A DNA stretch of 44,421 nucleotides from Candidatus Fimimorpha excrementavium (lineage in GTDB: Bacteria; Bacillota; Clostridia; Lachnospirales; Lachnospiraceae): assembly GCA_018710785.1 (NCBI GenBank), contig DVJD01000095.1, positions 1 through 44,421 of the forward strand. The letters are read 5' to 3'. Below the pieces are notes generated by a model, which saw only the letters and a list, made by a program, of their open reading frames with translations, was not told the origin of the DNA and did not search any database. A program made the position numbers and the translations under genes. The first letter of the stretch is position 1; every line of letters starts with the position of its first letter. Of this stretch, positions 28,137 to 36,897 are shown in pieces.

Positions 28137-28817
28137 TCACGGAATCCTGTCCAGTTTCTCCACGACTTCTCCCTGTTTCTTATAGATGCTTTTTGCCGGT
28201 ACGTATCCGCGCACACTGGACAGGGGATAAATATTGCTTTCCCGTCCCACCACGGTTCCCGGATTCAGCACAGAACCGCATCCGACTTCCACATGATCTC
28301 CCAGCATGGCGCCGAATTTCTTCAGCCCGGTTTCCACATTGCCCTTTTCCGTCTTCACCACAACCAGCTTTTTGTCGGACTTTACATTGGAAGTGATGGA
28401 ACCGGCTCCCATATGGGATTTATACCCCAGCACCGAATCCCCCACATAATTGTAATGGGGCACCTGTACATTGTTAAACAGGATCACGTTCTTCAGCTCT
28501 GTGGAATTGCCCACCACCGCATGTTTCCCAACGATGGCATTGCCGCGGATAAACGCGCAGTGACGCACTTCCGCTTCCTCATCAATGATACATGGCCCAT
28601 TGATAAATGCCGTCTCAGCCACCTTTGCCGATTTGGCAATCCAGATATTTTCGCCCCTCTTCTCAAAACGTTCTGACGGAAGTGTTTCTCCCAGTTCCGT
28701 GATAAAACGGCCGATCTTTCCCAGGATTTCCCACGGATAGACGGCTTCCCGCAGCAAGTCTGCTGCAATCGTCTCATCCAATTGATACAATTCTTTTACT
28801 GTCAGTTCCTGAATCAT
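28137..28817 (-). CDS. Left-handed beta-helix (GlmU-like) transferase-fold protein
   Basis: A 226-aa protein with hexapeptide repeats typical of the left-handed beta-helix: IAKSAKVAETAFINGPCIIDEEAEV, CAFIRGNAIVGKHAVVGNSTELKNVI, LGYKSHMGAGSITSN and GCGSVLNPGTVVGRESNIYPLSSVRG. It resembles the C-terminal acyltransferase part of GlmU, without the N-terminal nucleotidyltransferase. The N-terminal 60 residues form a helical lead (ELTVKELYQLDETIAADLL). The substrate cannot be told. The ATG at 28817 with GGAGGAATGT upstream is chosen over two earlier frames. Confidence 0.85.
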   Translation of the reverse strand: MIQELTVKELYQLDETIAADLLREAVYPWEILGKIGRFITELGETLPSERFEKRGENIWIAKSAKVAETAFINGPCIIDEEAEVRHCAFIRGNAIVGKHAVVGNSTELKNVILFNNVQVPHYNYVGDSVLGYKSHMGAGSITSNVKSDKKLVVVKTEKGNVETGLKKFGAMLGDHVEVGCGSVLNPGTVVGRESNIYPLSSVRGYVPAKSIYKKQGEVVEKLDRIP

Positions 28818-28923
28818 ACATTCCTCCATTCCGCTGCCGGACAATCGTTCTTTCCTTTTTCGAAGACATCCCCTTGCCCTTGCAGCTTACTATCATTCTA
28901 TGGGACAGTTTCTATCCCCTTGC

Positions 28924-30936
28924 CTACTTTTTCTTTCCGTTTCCTACATAATAGGGCAATACATGCTCAAACCGGCTCCGGATCGCCCAGGGATGTGCAA
29001 TTCCTTTCACTCCCTCTGTCCTCCTTGTCACAAATGTCTCCAGTTTTTCCATGTATTCCTCTGAAGTGATGCTCCCCTCCGCCACATAAGAAAGCCCCTT
29101 TTCCCAGCTCGCCGTCAGTTCCGGATTTAAAAGCTGTTTCATGGAAGCATCCACCACATCGTAGACCAATTCTCCCAGCAGAGCGGGAGTTATGATCTGC
29201 GTCTTCCCATTTAAAACCAAATATTTGATGTTGACAAGTTTCTTTAAAATCTCCGCCCTTGTGGCACTTGTACCGATTCCGCTTCCCTTAATCTGTGCCC
29301 GGAGCTCTTCATCCTCGATCAGCTGACCGGCATTTTCCATGGCCAAAATCAGGCTGCCGGAATTGTATCGCTTGGGCGGGGATGTCTCTCCCTCCTTCAC
29401 ATACAGATCTCGGATCGCAAGTATGTCATTCTTTTTTACCTTCCTCAGCAGTTCCAAAAAAGCCGGATCATTTTTGATATCCTGCTCTTCCTCATCCTTT
29501 TTGGATGCCTGGGTATTTCCCGCCACTTTCAGATAACCTTCCTCCAGCAGAAGACGGAAATTGGAGAAGAAATGTTCCGTTTTCCGCTCCATCTCCAAAG
29601 CAATCTTCTGGTACACTGCCGGAGGATAAAAAATACTCAAAAAGCGGCGGCAAATCAGTTCATAAACCCCGGCCGCTGTCCCGTTGAGATTTCTCAGATT
29701 CGCAATCCCCTGTCCCGTTGGAATGATGGCATAGTGATCCGTAATTTGCTTATCATTGACATAACGGGATTTTACGAGGGATGAATCGGCTTTTTGATCT
29801 AAAATCTCCTGTGCAAATCCGCTGACCGCTCCAAAATTTTTCAAACCCGAAAGATTGCGCCGGATTTCCTTTGCCACGGCTGTGGAAAGGACTCTGGCGT
29901 CGGTACGGGGGTAGGTCACCATTTTTTTCTCATACAATTCCTGGGTGATTCGAAGGGTCTCATCGGGACTGATCTTAAATCGTCTGGAACATTCATTCTG
30001 CAGTTCCGCCAGATTGAACAGAAGAGGCGGATACTTATTTTCTTTTTTCCTTGTGACAGAAAAAATCTTTGCTTCCACCGGCTCTTCTTCCTTCAGCCAT
30101 CGGATCAGTTCCTCCGCCTTTTCTTTTTTCTTAAACCCATTCTCTTTATACAGATGGGGGGAGGCAAAATATCTGGAGCCCTCCACCGCCCGCCATTCTC
30201 CTTCAAAGGTGTGGGGCTGATCCGCGCCGATCTGAAAGGATCCTATGACACGGTAAAACGGTGTTTTTACAAAATCCCGTATTTCCCGCTCCCTGCGCAC
30301 CACCATGCCCAGAACACAGGTCATCACCCGCCCCACGGACAAAACCGTCCATTTGGCATTCGTCACATTGGCAAGGATGGAACCAAACTTTAAAGTCAAG
30401 GCACGGGAGAAATTGATCCCCATCAGATAATCTTCCTTGGCCCGAAGATAGGCCGATGCACTGAGATTATCGTATTCTGAAAGATCTTTCGCCTCGGCAA
30501 TTCCCCTCTGAATTTCTTCCTCGGTCTGGGAATCTATCCAGACACGCAGACGCCTCTTTCCCTTTACACCAGCCATCTGCTCCACCAGACGGTAAATATA
30601 CTCTCCTTCCCGCCCGGAGTCTGTGCAGACATAAATCGTATCCACATCTTCCCGGTTCAAAAGCCCTTTCACAATCTGAAACTGTTTTTTCACCCCGTCG
30701 ATCACTTCATATTTCCACTCTTTTGGAAAAAACGGGATGGTCTCCATATTCCAGCGCTTCAGAGCCGGATCATAAGCTTCGGGATAACTCATGGTGATCA
30801 GATGTCCCACACACCAGGTTACAATGGCATCTGACGATTCCAGATACCCATCCCTCCGCTGTCCGTTTATTTTCAGCGCCTTGGCAAATTCCTGCGCCAC
30901 ACTTGGTTTTTCTGCGATAAATAACTTCTTTCCCAA
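28924..30936 (-). CDS. topB: DNA topoisomerase III
   Basis: A type IA topoisomerase of about 671 aa. The TOPRIM domain opens KKLFIAEKPSVAQEFAKALK and contains VCTDSGREGEYIYRLV with the acidic metal site. The catalytic tyrosine is in MVTYPRTDARVLS, and the core ends with SLILAMENAGQLIEDEELR and GIGTSATRAEILKKL. There is no zinc-ribbon tail. The start is a TTG at 30936 (GGAGAG upstream, reading L/M-GKKLFIAEKP). The longer frame would run through the terminator hairpin at 30966-30997 and is rejected. Confidence 0.93.
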   Translation of the reverse strand: MGKKLFIAEKPSVAQEFAKALKINGQRRDGYLESSDAIVTWCVGHLITMSYPEAYDPALKRWNMETIPFFPKEWKYEVIDGVKKQFQIVKGLLNREDVDTIYVCTDSGREGEYIYRLVEQMAGVKGKRRLRVWIDSQTEEEIQRGIAEAKDLSEYDNLSASAYLRAKEDYLMGINFSRALTLKFGSILANVTNAKWTVLSVGRVMTCVLGMVVRREREIRDFVKTPFYRVIGSFQIGADQPHTFEGEWRAVEGSRYFASPHLYKENGFKKKEKAEELIRWLKEEEPVEAKIFSVTRKKENKYPPLLFNLAELQNECSRRFKISPDETLRITQELYEKKMVTYPRTDARVLSTAVAKEIRRNLSGLKNFGAVSGFAQEILDQKADSSLVKSRYVNDKQITDHYAIIPTGQGIANLRNLNGTAAGVYELICRRFLSIFYPPAVYQKIALEMERKTEHFFSNFRLLLEEGYLKVAGNTQASKKDEEEQDIKNDPAFLELLRKVKKNDILAIRDLYVKEGETSPPKRYNSGSLILAMENAGQLIEDEELRAQIKGSGIGTSATRAEILKKLVNIKYLVLNGKTQIITPALLGELVYDVVDASMKQLLNPELTASWEKGLSYVAEGSITSEEYMEKLETFVTRRTEGVKGIAHPWAIRSRFEHVLPYYVGNGKKK

Positions 30937-30965
30937 ACTGGTCTCTCCATCCGTAAGCACATGAG

Positions 30966-30997
30966 AAAAGCCAGGCCCATTTCTTTGCCTGGCTTTT
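30966..30997. terminator. Hairpin between galM and topB
   Basis: Perfect 11-bp arms AAAAGCCAGGC / GCCTGGCTTTT with a 10-base loop. On the minus strand it lies 31 bases after the galM stop and ends in a GGCTTTT run, so it may end or weaken the galM transcript before topB. Confidence 0.75.
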
Positions 30998-31027
30998 GGC
31001 ATGCAATATTGTCATTCGTTTTTCGCT

Positions 31028-32095
31028 TTATCGATCCTTTGTCGGAATAAAGCGGAAAACAGTGGTGGTATCGTATTCCTCTCCTGCCTTTAAAACAGGG
31101 GAGGGAAAGTTGGCATGGTGCACCGAATCCGGATAATACTGCGTTTCAAAGCATACACCGGCCCTCTTTTCATAGATACAGCCCCCCTTGCCTTTCAATG
31201 TGCCGTCCAGGAAGTTTCCCGTATAGAACTGAATCCCCGGCAAATCGGTATGTACCTCCATATCCATGCCGCTTCGCTCATCCGACAATACAGCCACCTT
31301 TCGAAATTCATTGCGGCCGCCATTTAAGATCCAATTGTGATCATACCCATTGCCCAGCCGGGTCGCTTCATAATCACTGTCTATCTCATCGCTGATCCGC
31401 TTCATGACGCGAAAATCCATGGGCGTCCCCTCCACAGAAAGAATTTCTCCTGTGGGAATGGAAGCGGCATCCGCCCTGGTATAGGCATCCGCAAAAATCT
31501 GAACCTTCTGATCCACCGCATGGCCCGCATCATGACCGGATAAATTGAAGTAACTGTGATTCGTCATATTTATCACCGTATCCTGATCGCCGGAAGCGTA
31601 GTAATGAATCATCAGGGAGTTTTCCTCGGTCAATGTGTATGTCACCGTGACATCCAGATTTCCCGGAAATCCTTGATCACCGTCCGGGCTGAACAGGTGA
31701 AATGCCACCGCTTCTCCCAATTCACTTTCACACACTTCCGCTTCCCACAGTCTCCTGTGGTAGCCATGGGGATTGCTGTGGAGATTATTCTCCCCATCGT
31801 TTTTCGCCAGATGGTACTCTTTTCCGTTCAAGGTAAATTCCGCATTTCCAATCCGATTGGCGTGGCGACCGATGACAGCCCCGAATCCGGGATCATTCTC
31901 AAAATAGCCTTCCAGCTCATCAAATCCCAGCACCACATCCTTTATGCTTCCATCCGGAAACGGCACCCACAAAGCCTGCAGAACCGCCCCAAAGTCACTG
32001 ACGGCAGCCTTCATGCCTTTGCTGTTATTCAGCGTATAGAGATACGCCGTCTTCCCCTCTTTTGTCTTCCCAAATTCCGTCTTTGTAATTCCCAT
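31028..32095 (-). CDS. galM: Aldose 1-epimerase (mutarotase)
   Basis: GalM interconverts alpha and beta anomers of galactose and glucose, feeding the Leloir pathway. The 355-aa protein has the family motifs: VIGRHANRIGNAEF, NDGENNLHSNPHGYHRRLWEAE with the catalytic histidine, MTNHSYFNLSGHD with the second histidine, and the closing FETQYYPDSVHHANFPSPVLKAGEEY with the acidic base. It does not lie in a gal operon, although a beta-galactosidase is 5 kb away. An extended -10 promoter and two perfect dyads lie upstream (32134-32217). Confidence 0.96.
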   Translation of the reverse strand: MGITKTEFGKTKEGKTAYLYTLNNSKGMKAAVSDFGAVLQALWVPFPDGSIKDVVLGFDELEGYFENDPGFGAVIGRHANRIGNAEFTLNGKEYHLAKNDGENNLHSNPHGYHRRLWEAEVCESELGEAVAFHLFSPDGDQGFPGNLDVTVTYTLTEENSLMIHYYASGDQDTVINMTNHSYFNLSGHDAGHAVDQKVQIFADAYTRADAASIPTGEILSVEGTPMDFRVMKRISDEIDSDYEATRLGNGYDHNWILNGGRNEFRKVAVLSDERSGMDMEVHTDLPGIQFYTGNFLDGTLKGKGGCIYEKRAGVCFETQYYPDSVHHANFPSPVLKAGEEYDTTTVFRFIPTKDR

Positions 32096-32133
32096 ACCTT
32101 CACCTCAGTCTTTCTGATTTCCACATTTCCGTT

Positions 32134-32142
32134 ATTATACCA
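32134..32142 (-). promoter_or_regulatory. Extended -10 promoter of galM
   Basis: TGG-TATAAT on the minus strand, 40 bases upstream of the galM ATG. The -35 region is poor. A second TGG-TATACT lies in the dyad at 32193-32217 further upstream. Confidence 0.55.
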
Positions 32143-32160
32143 CAAGACAACGAGCCAAGG

Positions 32161-32217
32161 GAACATTTATGTTCATTTGGCGACTGTCAGTGATACTAGC
32201 CGTTCTGTGGCTAGTAT
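32161..32217. promoter_or_regulatory. Two operator-like dyads upstream of galM
   Basis: GAACAT-TT-ATGTTC (32161-32174) and ATACTAGCC-7 bases-GGCTAGTAT (32193-32217, perfect 9-bp arms) precede the promoter. The second also covers an extended -10 hexamer TATACT. They look like repressor or activator sites. The rest of this 259-base gap to asd has a GCCTGAGA/TCTCAGGC hairpin (32276-32307) without a T run and nothing else clear. Confidence 0.6.
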
Positions 32218-32354
32218 ACCACAGACTCCCCAAAAAGGGAAATCAATCACCTTCCATCAGGCCTTTATATGATCAGCCTGAGAAAAGTGTCCCCACCTCT
32301 CTCAGGCGTCCGGTTCATAAATTATTCACTCATGCGTTTGTCGTGCTTGGCGGT

Positions 32355-33443
32355 TTATTCCTTCGCCGTAATATACCCCTTTGCCGTCAAAAGCTCTGCG
32401 GAGAGAATCGCTCCGCCGGCGGCTCCGCGGATGGTATTGTGGGACAGTCCCACAAATTTGTAATCATATACCGTATCTTCCCTCAGGCGGCCCATGGATA
32501 CGCCCATACCGTTTTCATAGTCACGGTCCAGACGTGCCTGCGGCCTGTCATCTTCCTCCAAATACTGGATAAACTGCTTCGGCGCGCTGGGAAGGTTCAA
32601 TTTCTGCGGCTCTCCCCGGAAGTTTTTCCAACGATCCAGGATCTCTTCTCTGGTCGGTTTTTTTTCAAAGGATACAAATACCGCTGCTGTGTGTCCGTCC
32701 TGAACCGGCACACGGATACACTGGGTTGTGATGATCGGTCCGTCTGCCTTTTTGATCACGCCGTCTTCCACTTTTCCCCAAATACGAAGCGGTTCCTGTT
32801 CACTTTTTTCTTCCTCACCGCCGATGTAGGGGATGATATTATCCAGCATCTCCGGCCAGTCTTTGAATGTCTTTCCGGCCCCGGAAATGGCCTGGTATGT
32901 GGTCGCCACCACCACCTTGGGCTTAAATTCCATAAGGGCATGCAGTGCCGGCGTATAACTCTGGATGGAGCAGTTTGGCTTTACAGCGACAAACCCTCTC
33001 TTGGTTCCCAGACGTTTTCTCTGGAACGGAATCACTTCGGCATGCTCCGGGTTCAGCTCCGGCACGATCATCGGCACATCCGGCGTCCAGCGGTGGGCGC
33101 TGTTATTGGATACCACCGGGGTCTCTGCCTTTGCGTACGCCTCTTCGATGGCTTTGATTTCATCCTTTGTCATATCCACTGCGCTGAAAACAAAATCCAC
33201 ATCTTTGGATACTTCCTCCACCTCATTGACATTTTTTACAATCATCTTCTTCACTGCTTCCGGCATCGGAGTCGCCATCTTCCAGCGGTCTCCCACTGCC
33301 TCCTCGTAGGTTTTTCCGGCAGAACGCGGACTCGCGGCAATCGTCACCACTTCAAACCAGGGATGGTTTTCCAGCAGAGAAATAAACCGCTGCCCCACCA
33401 TACCGGTTCCTCCAAGGATACCAACTCGTAATTTCTGTTCCAT
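32355..33443 (-). CDS. asd: Aspartate-semialdehyde dehydrogenase, archaeal/fungal-type
   Basis: Asd reduces aspartyl phosphate to aspartate semialdehyde for lysine, diaminopimelate, threonine and methionine synthesis. The NADP-binding motif GILGGTGMVGQRF opens the 362-aa protein. The catalytic cysteine is in VAVKPNCSIQSY and the histidine is in VQDGHTAAVFVSF. The overall pattern fits the archaeal and yeast-type branch rather than the classical bacterial one. The ATG at 33443 has GGAGGAAATGTT upstream. No lysine riboswitch is seen in the leader. Confidence 0.93.
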   Translation of the reverse strand: MEQKLRVGILGGTGMVGQRFISLLENHPWFEVVTIAASPRSAGKTYEEAVGDRWKMATPMPEAVKKMIVKNVNEVEEVSKDVDFVFSAVDMTKDEIKAIEEAYAKAETPVVSNNSAHRWTPDVPMIVPELNPEHAEVIPFQRKRLGTKRGFVAVKPNCSIQSYTPALHALMEFKPKVVVATTYQAISGAGKTFKDWPEMLDNIIPYIGGEEEKSEQEPLRIWGKVEDGVIKKADGPIITTQCIRVPVQDGHTAAVFVSFEKKPTREEILDRWKNFRGEPQKLNLPSAPKQFIQYLEEDDRPQARLDRDYENGMGVSMGRLREDTVYDYKFVGLSHNTIRGAAGGAILSAELLTAKGYITAKE

Positions 33444-33591
33444 AACATTTCCTCCTCTTTCCGGCAGACCCGCTGCCATTTCTTCGCTGCCTGCCCAGCT
33501 CAGGAATCAGGCAAGTGTATTTCTTGTACGGACATCTGTTGTTTATATACGCACTTTTTCTTCCATTTTCCATGGAATCCTCAATATAACA

Positions 33592-33627
33592 ATTGCCTTA
33601 AGCGCTGTTTTGTACGCCTAAGGCAAT
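33592..33627. terminator. Hairpin after the zinc-ribbon gene
   Basis: ATTGCCTTA / TAAGGCAAT arms of 9 bp with inner GCGC/GCGT pairing. It lies about 20 bases after the stop of the zinc-ribbon gene on the minus strand; only TTGTTAT follows, so the T run is weak. It probably separates that gene from asd. Confidence 0.6.
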
Positions 33628-33644
33628 CACATTCATCATGAAAT

Positions 33645-34139
33645 TTATTTCTCTTCCGTCTCCGCATTCTCTTCTTCCACAGGCTCTCCGCATGCCTGGC
33701 AGAACGCAGTTCCTTCTTCCAGCTCTGCACCGCACTTCCTGCATGTGCGTTTGCCGGTTTCTTTCTTTTCTTCTTCCGGTTTTGCGGAATCCTTTTTGGC
33801 TCCGCATTTTGGACAAAACAGCGCATCCGCAGCTATCTCGGCGCCGCAGTTATGACAGATCGACACTTTCTTAATGGCCTGAATCTCTGTCTTATATTTG
33901 GCAATGGCGATTTCCGCATTGGCAATCACCTCAAACTGGATGGCATCTGCCGCATCCGGATTATTTCTGTATTTTTTATAATACGATTTTCCCAGTGCGA
34001 TATAGGCGTCCCGGATCTTGTTTTCTTCCGAACTGATTTGTCCGTTCAGCTTTGCAATATCTGTCAGATCCTTCGTCTTGTCTATAATGTTCTTACTTCC
34101 CTTTGAAAGGGTTTCGGAGATTTTGTCAAAAAATGTCAT
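33645..34139 (-). CDS. Double zinc-ribbon protein with N-terminal coiled-coil
   Basis: A 164-aa protein. The first 85 residues are helical (MTFFDKISETLSKGSKNIIDKTKDLTDIAKL...), likely a coiled coil. Two zinc ribbons follow: CHNCGAEIAADALFCPKCG, and after a Glu/Lys-rich linker CRKCGAELEEGTAFCQACG. Such proteins are common in Clostridia; the function is unknown. The true start is the ATG at 34139 with AGGAGG upstream. A longer frame reads backwards through the tRNA-Thr gene, its first 24 residues being a translation of the tRNA, and is rejected. Confidence 0.88.
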   Translation of the reverse strand: MTFFDKISETLSKGSKNIIDKTKDLTDIAKLNGQISSEENKIRDAYIALGKSYYKKYRNNPDAADAIQFEVIANAEIAIAKYKTEIQAIKKVSICHNCGAEIAADALFCPKCGAKKDSAKPEEEKKETGKRTCRKCGAELEEGTAFCQACGEPVEEENAETEEK

Positions 34140-34222
34140 CTTCTCCAACCTCCTGACTCTTTCCCGTTTTCCAGAAACCTGGTCCGCAGGATATGTATGA
34201 AAAACCTTATATTTACAGAAAA

Positions 34223-34295
<73 letters not shown>

Positions 34296-34339
34296 TTAAA
34301 ATCTTGTCAATCTGACGTATGGAATTTTGCAACAACATA

Positions 34340-34368
34340 AATATAATGGATTTCCTGTCATTTGTCAA
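34340..34368 (-). promoter_or_regulatory. Promoter of tRNA-Thr
   Basis: TTGACA (34363-34368), 17-base spacer, TATATT (34340-34345) on the minus strand, 44 bases upstream of the tRNA. The zinc-ribbon gene may be read from the same promoter. Confidence 0.8.
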
Positions 34369-34386
34369 GATTTTTTTCCGGTATTT

Positions 34387-35205
34387 TTATTTTCTGTTTC
34401 GTACCCCGCCGATCAGTGCGGCACACAGGAAGAACAGCAGATTTGTCAAAACCACGCTGGCTCCCACCGGTGTCGAATACTCATAGGATACCATCATTCC
34501 CACGATGAATGCTGCCACCGACAAAACGGCGGAGCAGATGACCACTCCGCGGAAACTTTTCAGCACACGCATGGACGTCAGGGCCGGGAAGATAATCAGG
34601 CTGGAAATCAGCAGCGCCCCCATCATCCGCATCCCCAGCACGATGGTCACAGCTGTGAGCACAGCGATCAGCAGGTTATAGAACGACACATTTACACCGG
34701 TGGCCCTGGAAAAGCTTTCATCAAATGTCACCGCAAAAATTTTATTATAGCAGATGAGATACAGGCCCAGCACGATGATGGAGAGCACCACGGAAAGTAC
34801 CACATCCTCCTGGCTCATGGCAAGAATACTTCCAAACATGTAACTGTCAATATCAGCTGTCAGACCGCTGGTCAGGGACGTGACGGTGATACCGATGGCC
34901 AGGGAACTGGACGCAATCAGGGCTATGGCGGCATCGCTCTTTAATTTTCCCGTCTCGGACAGACGCAGCAGCAGAATCGCGGCGATCACAACCACCGGAA
35001 GGGAAACCGGCAGCGGAGAAAACCCCATGGCCAGAGCCACAGACAGCGCGCCAAAAGATACATGGGACAGGCCGTCTCCGATCATGGAATATCGCTTTAA
35101 TACCAGACTGACTCCCAGCAGCGAAGCACAGAGGGAAACTAGAATCCCCACCACAAATGCCCGCGTAATAAACGAATAGGACAGCATCTCTCTAATCATT
35201 TCCAC
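34387..35205 (-). CDS. znuB: Metal ABC transporter permease (ZnuB/MntB family)
   Basis: Membrane subunit of a zinc- or manganese-type ABC importer. About seven to eight hydrophobic segments are visible, and the family features MIGDGLSHVSFGALSVALAMG and IVLGMRMMGALLISSLIIFPALTSM are intact. Length is about 272 aa. The start is uncertain: a GTG at 35205 follows GGAGG by 11 bases, and an ATG at 35199 is close behind. It overlaps the end of znuC by a few bases, so the three genes are coupled. Confidence 0.92.
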   Translation of the reverse strand: MEMIREMLSYSFITRAFVVGILVSLCASLLGVSLVLKRYSMIGDGLSHVSFGALSVALAMGFSPLPVSLPVVVIAAILLLRLSETGKLKSDAAIALIASSSLAIGITVTSLTSGLTADIDSYMFGSILAMSQEDVVLSVVLSIIVLGLYLICYNKIFAVTFDESFSRATGVNVSFYNLLIAVLTAVTIVLGMRMMGALLISSLIIFPALTSMRVLKSFRGVVICSAVLSVAAFIVGMMVSYEYSTPVGASVVLTNLLFFLCAALIGGVRNRK

Positions 35206-35914
35206 TGTTTTCTTCACCTCCCAAAAAGCGCATGCTGACTTCACTTTTTTTATAATCGCTCACTGTTCCGTAAAACAGCGGCTGCTGCTTCAAATGCAGA
35301 ATCGTCTTGGCCTGAGAAAGAATATTCATAATATCATGGGATACCATGATGATAGCCACATGGTCTTCTTCATTCAGCTTTCGGATGAGCTGATACATCT
35401 CTGTCATGGCGGACGGGTCCAGGCCGGTCACCGGTTCATCCAGAATCAGCAGTTTATCGGTGGCACAAAGGGCCCGGGCCAGCAGGACTCTCTGCTTTTG
35501 CCCGCCGGAAAGTTCCCGATAACACTGTTTGGCAATCTCCCCGATTCCCAGCTTTTCCATATTTTTTTCTGCCAGAAGTTTTTCTTTCCTGGAATAAAAG
35601 GGCAGAAATCCCCTTCTTTTCAGGCAGCCGGAAAGCACCACCTCATAAACCGTGGCCGGAAAATCTTTCTGTGCCTCGGTCTGCTGCGGCAGATATCCGA
35701 TACTCTCCTCCCGCAGGGAAGGATCCACCAGAATCTGGCCCTTCAGCGGCCGAATCAGGCCGATCAGCCCCTTTACCAGGGTACTCTTTCCGGATCCGTT
35801 TTCCCCGACAATGCAGAGATAGTCTCCCGGATACACTTCCAGGTTAATTCCATTTGCTACTTCTCTGTTTTCATATCCAAGACTGACGTCTTTGCATGCG
35901 ATCAATGGTTCCAT
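35192..35914 (-). CDS. znuC: Metal ABC transporter ATP-binding protein (ZnuC family)
   Basis: The ATPase of the metal importer, 241 aa. Walker A is GENGSGKSTLV, the Q-loop is GYLPQQTEAQKDFP, the signature is ELSGGQKQRVLLARALC, Walker B is LLILDEPVTGLDP, and the switch His is in MVSHDIM. The ATG at 35914 shares its first base with the TGA stop of znuA (TGATG); AAGGAAGGA lies upstream. A longer frame into znuA is rejected. Confidence 0.93.
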   Translation of the reverse strand: MEPLIACKDVSLGYENREVANGINLEVYPGDYLCIVGENGSGKSTLVKGLIGLIRPLKGQILVDPSLREESIGYLPQQTEAQKDFPATVYEVVLSGCLKRRGFLPFYSRKEKLLAEKNMEKLGIGEIAKQCYRELSGGQKQRVLLARALCATDKLLILDEPVTGLDPSAMTEMYQLIRKLNEEDHVAIIMVSHDIMNILSQAKTILHLKQQPLFYGTVSDYKKSEVSMRFLGGEENSGND

Positions 35915-36897
35915 CACTGTAGTCCTTCCTTTAATTTCTCCACATTTCCTTCCATCAGTTCCAAATATGTGGCTCCAGCCTCCCATTCTTCCTTCGTCAC
36001 ATTATGGCAGGAATGAAACTCCAATACCTTTGCTCCCGTCTCTTCCGCGATGGTATCGGCGATCCGGGTGGAGCTGAGTTCCATATGGTAGACCACGGGA
36101 ATCTGATACTCTTCCACCCGGTCGATCAGATACGCCACTGTGCGCACGCTGGGTTCGCTGTCCTCGCTGCATCCGGAAAATGCGGCTCTGTAATCCAATC
36201 CATAGCTTTCGGCAAAATAGCGCAGCGGAAAACGATCCCCCACAATCATGATTTTATTGCGGGCGTCGGCCACCACTTCCTCAAAGCGTTCATCCAGTTC
36301 ACGGAGCTTTCCCAGGTATTCCTCTGTGTTTTCCCGGAATAGCCCGGCATATTCCGGGGCTTTTTCGCTCAACGCATCGCAGATCGCCTGTACCAGCAGC
36401 ACGGCATTCTTCGGTGATGTCCAGATGTGCTCGTCATACTCACTGACATGCCCCTCCTCGTCATGGTCATGGGTATGGCCGTGCTCTTCGATTTCATGCT
36501 CATGCTCCATCCCCTCCACGATCAATTCTTCCAGAGGTTCCACATAGTCCATCATACACAAAAGATCTCCCTCTCCGTCAGCCGCTTCCAAAATCGGATC
36601 CATAAAACTTTCCATATGACCGCCATTATATATGACGAGATCCGCCTCCTGGAGATAAATCATATCCTTCGGTGTGGGCTCAAACGAGTGGGTACTGCTT
36701 CCGGCCGGAATAAACAATTCCACATCCACCGCATCCCCCGCAATCTGACGCACAAAATCATAATACGGAAACACCGTGGCGATCACCTTCAATTTTCCAT
36801 TTTCTGACCAAGTGCGGGACTTTGCCTCCCCACACCCGGTCAGTCCAATTGCCAGGGCAGCCAGTGCCAGAGCGATTGCCGCTATCTTTTTCTTCAT
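35914..36897 (-). CDS. znuA: Zinc-type ABC transporter substrate-binding lipoprotein
   Basis: A 327-aa lipoprotein with a signal peptide and lipobox (ALAIGLTGCGE, Cys22). It delivers metal to ZnuBC. Two metal ligands are visible: the His in AGSSTHSFEPTPKD and the His in DEHIWTSPKN, and a His/Glu/Asp-rich loop (EHEHEIEEHGHTHDHDEE) lies between them. At the place where ZnuA has a third histidine and PsaA a glutamate, this protein reads VGDRFPLRYF. Its start overlaps the stop of the upstream beta-galactosidase by 4 bases (ATGA), with AAAGGA as ribosome site, so it is read from that transcript. Confidence 0.9.
   Translation of the reverse strand: MKKKIAAIALALAALAIGLTGCGEAKSRTWSENGKLKVIATVFPYYDFVRQIAGDAVDVELFIPAGSSTHSFEPTPKDMIYLQEADLVIYNGGHMESFMDPILEAADGEGDLLCMMDYVEPLEELIVEGMEHEHEIEEHGHTHDHDEEGHVSEYDEHIWTSPKNAVLLVQAICDALSEKAPEYAGLFRENTEEYLGKLRELDERFEEVVADARNKIMIVGDRFPLRYFAESYGLDYRAAFSGCSEDSEPSVRTVAYLIDRVEEYQIPVVYHMELSSTRIADTIAEETGAKVLEFHSCHNVTKEEWEAGATYLELMEGNVEKLKEGLQ

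Noticed and set aside
33444-33591. Possible lysine riboswitch upstream of asd
   Set aside because: The leader is too short and lacks any recognisable lysine aptamer elements; only small hairpins are seen.
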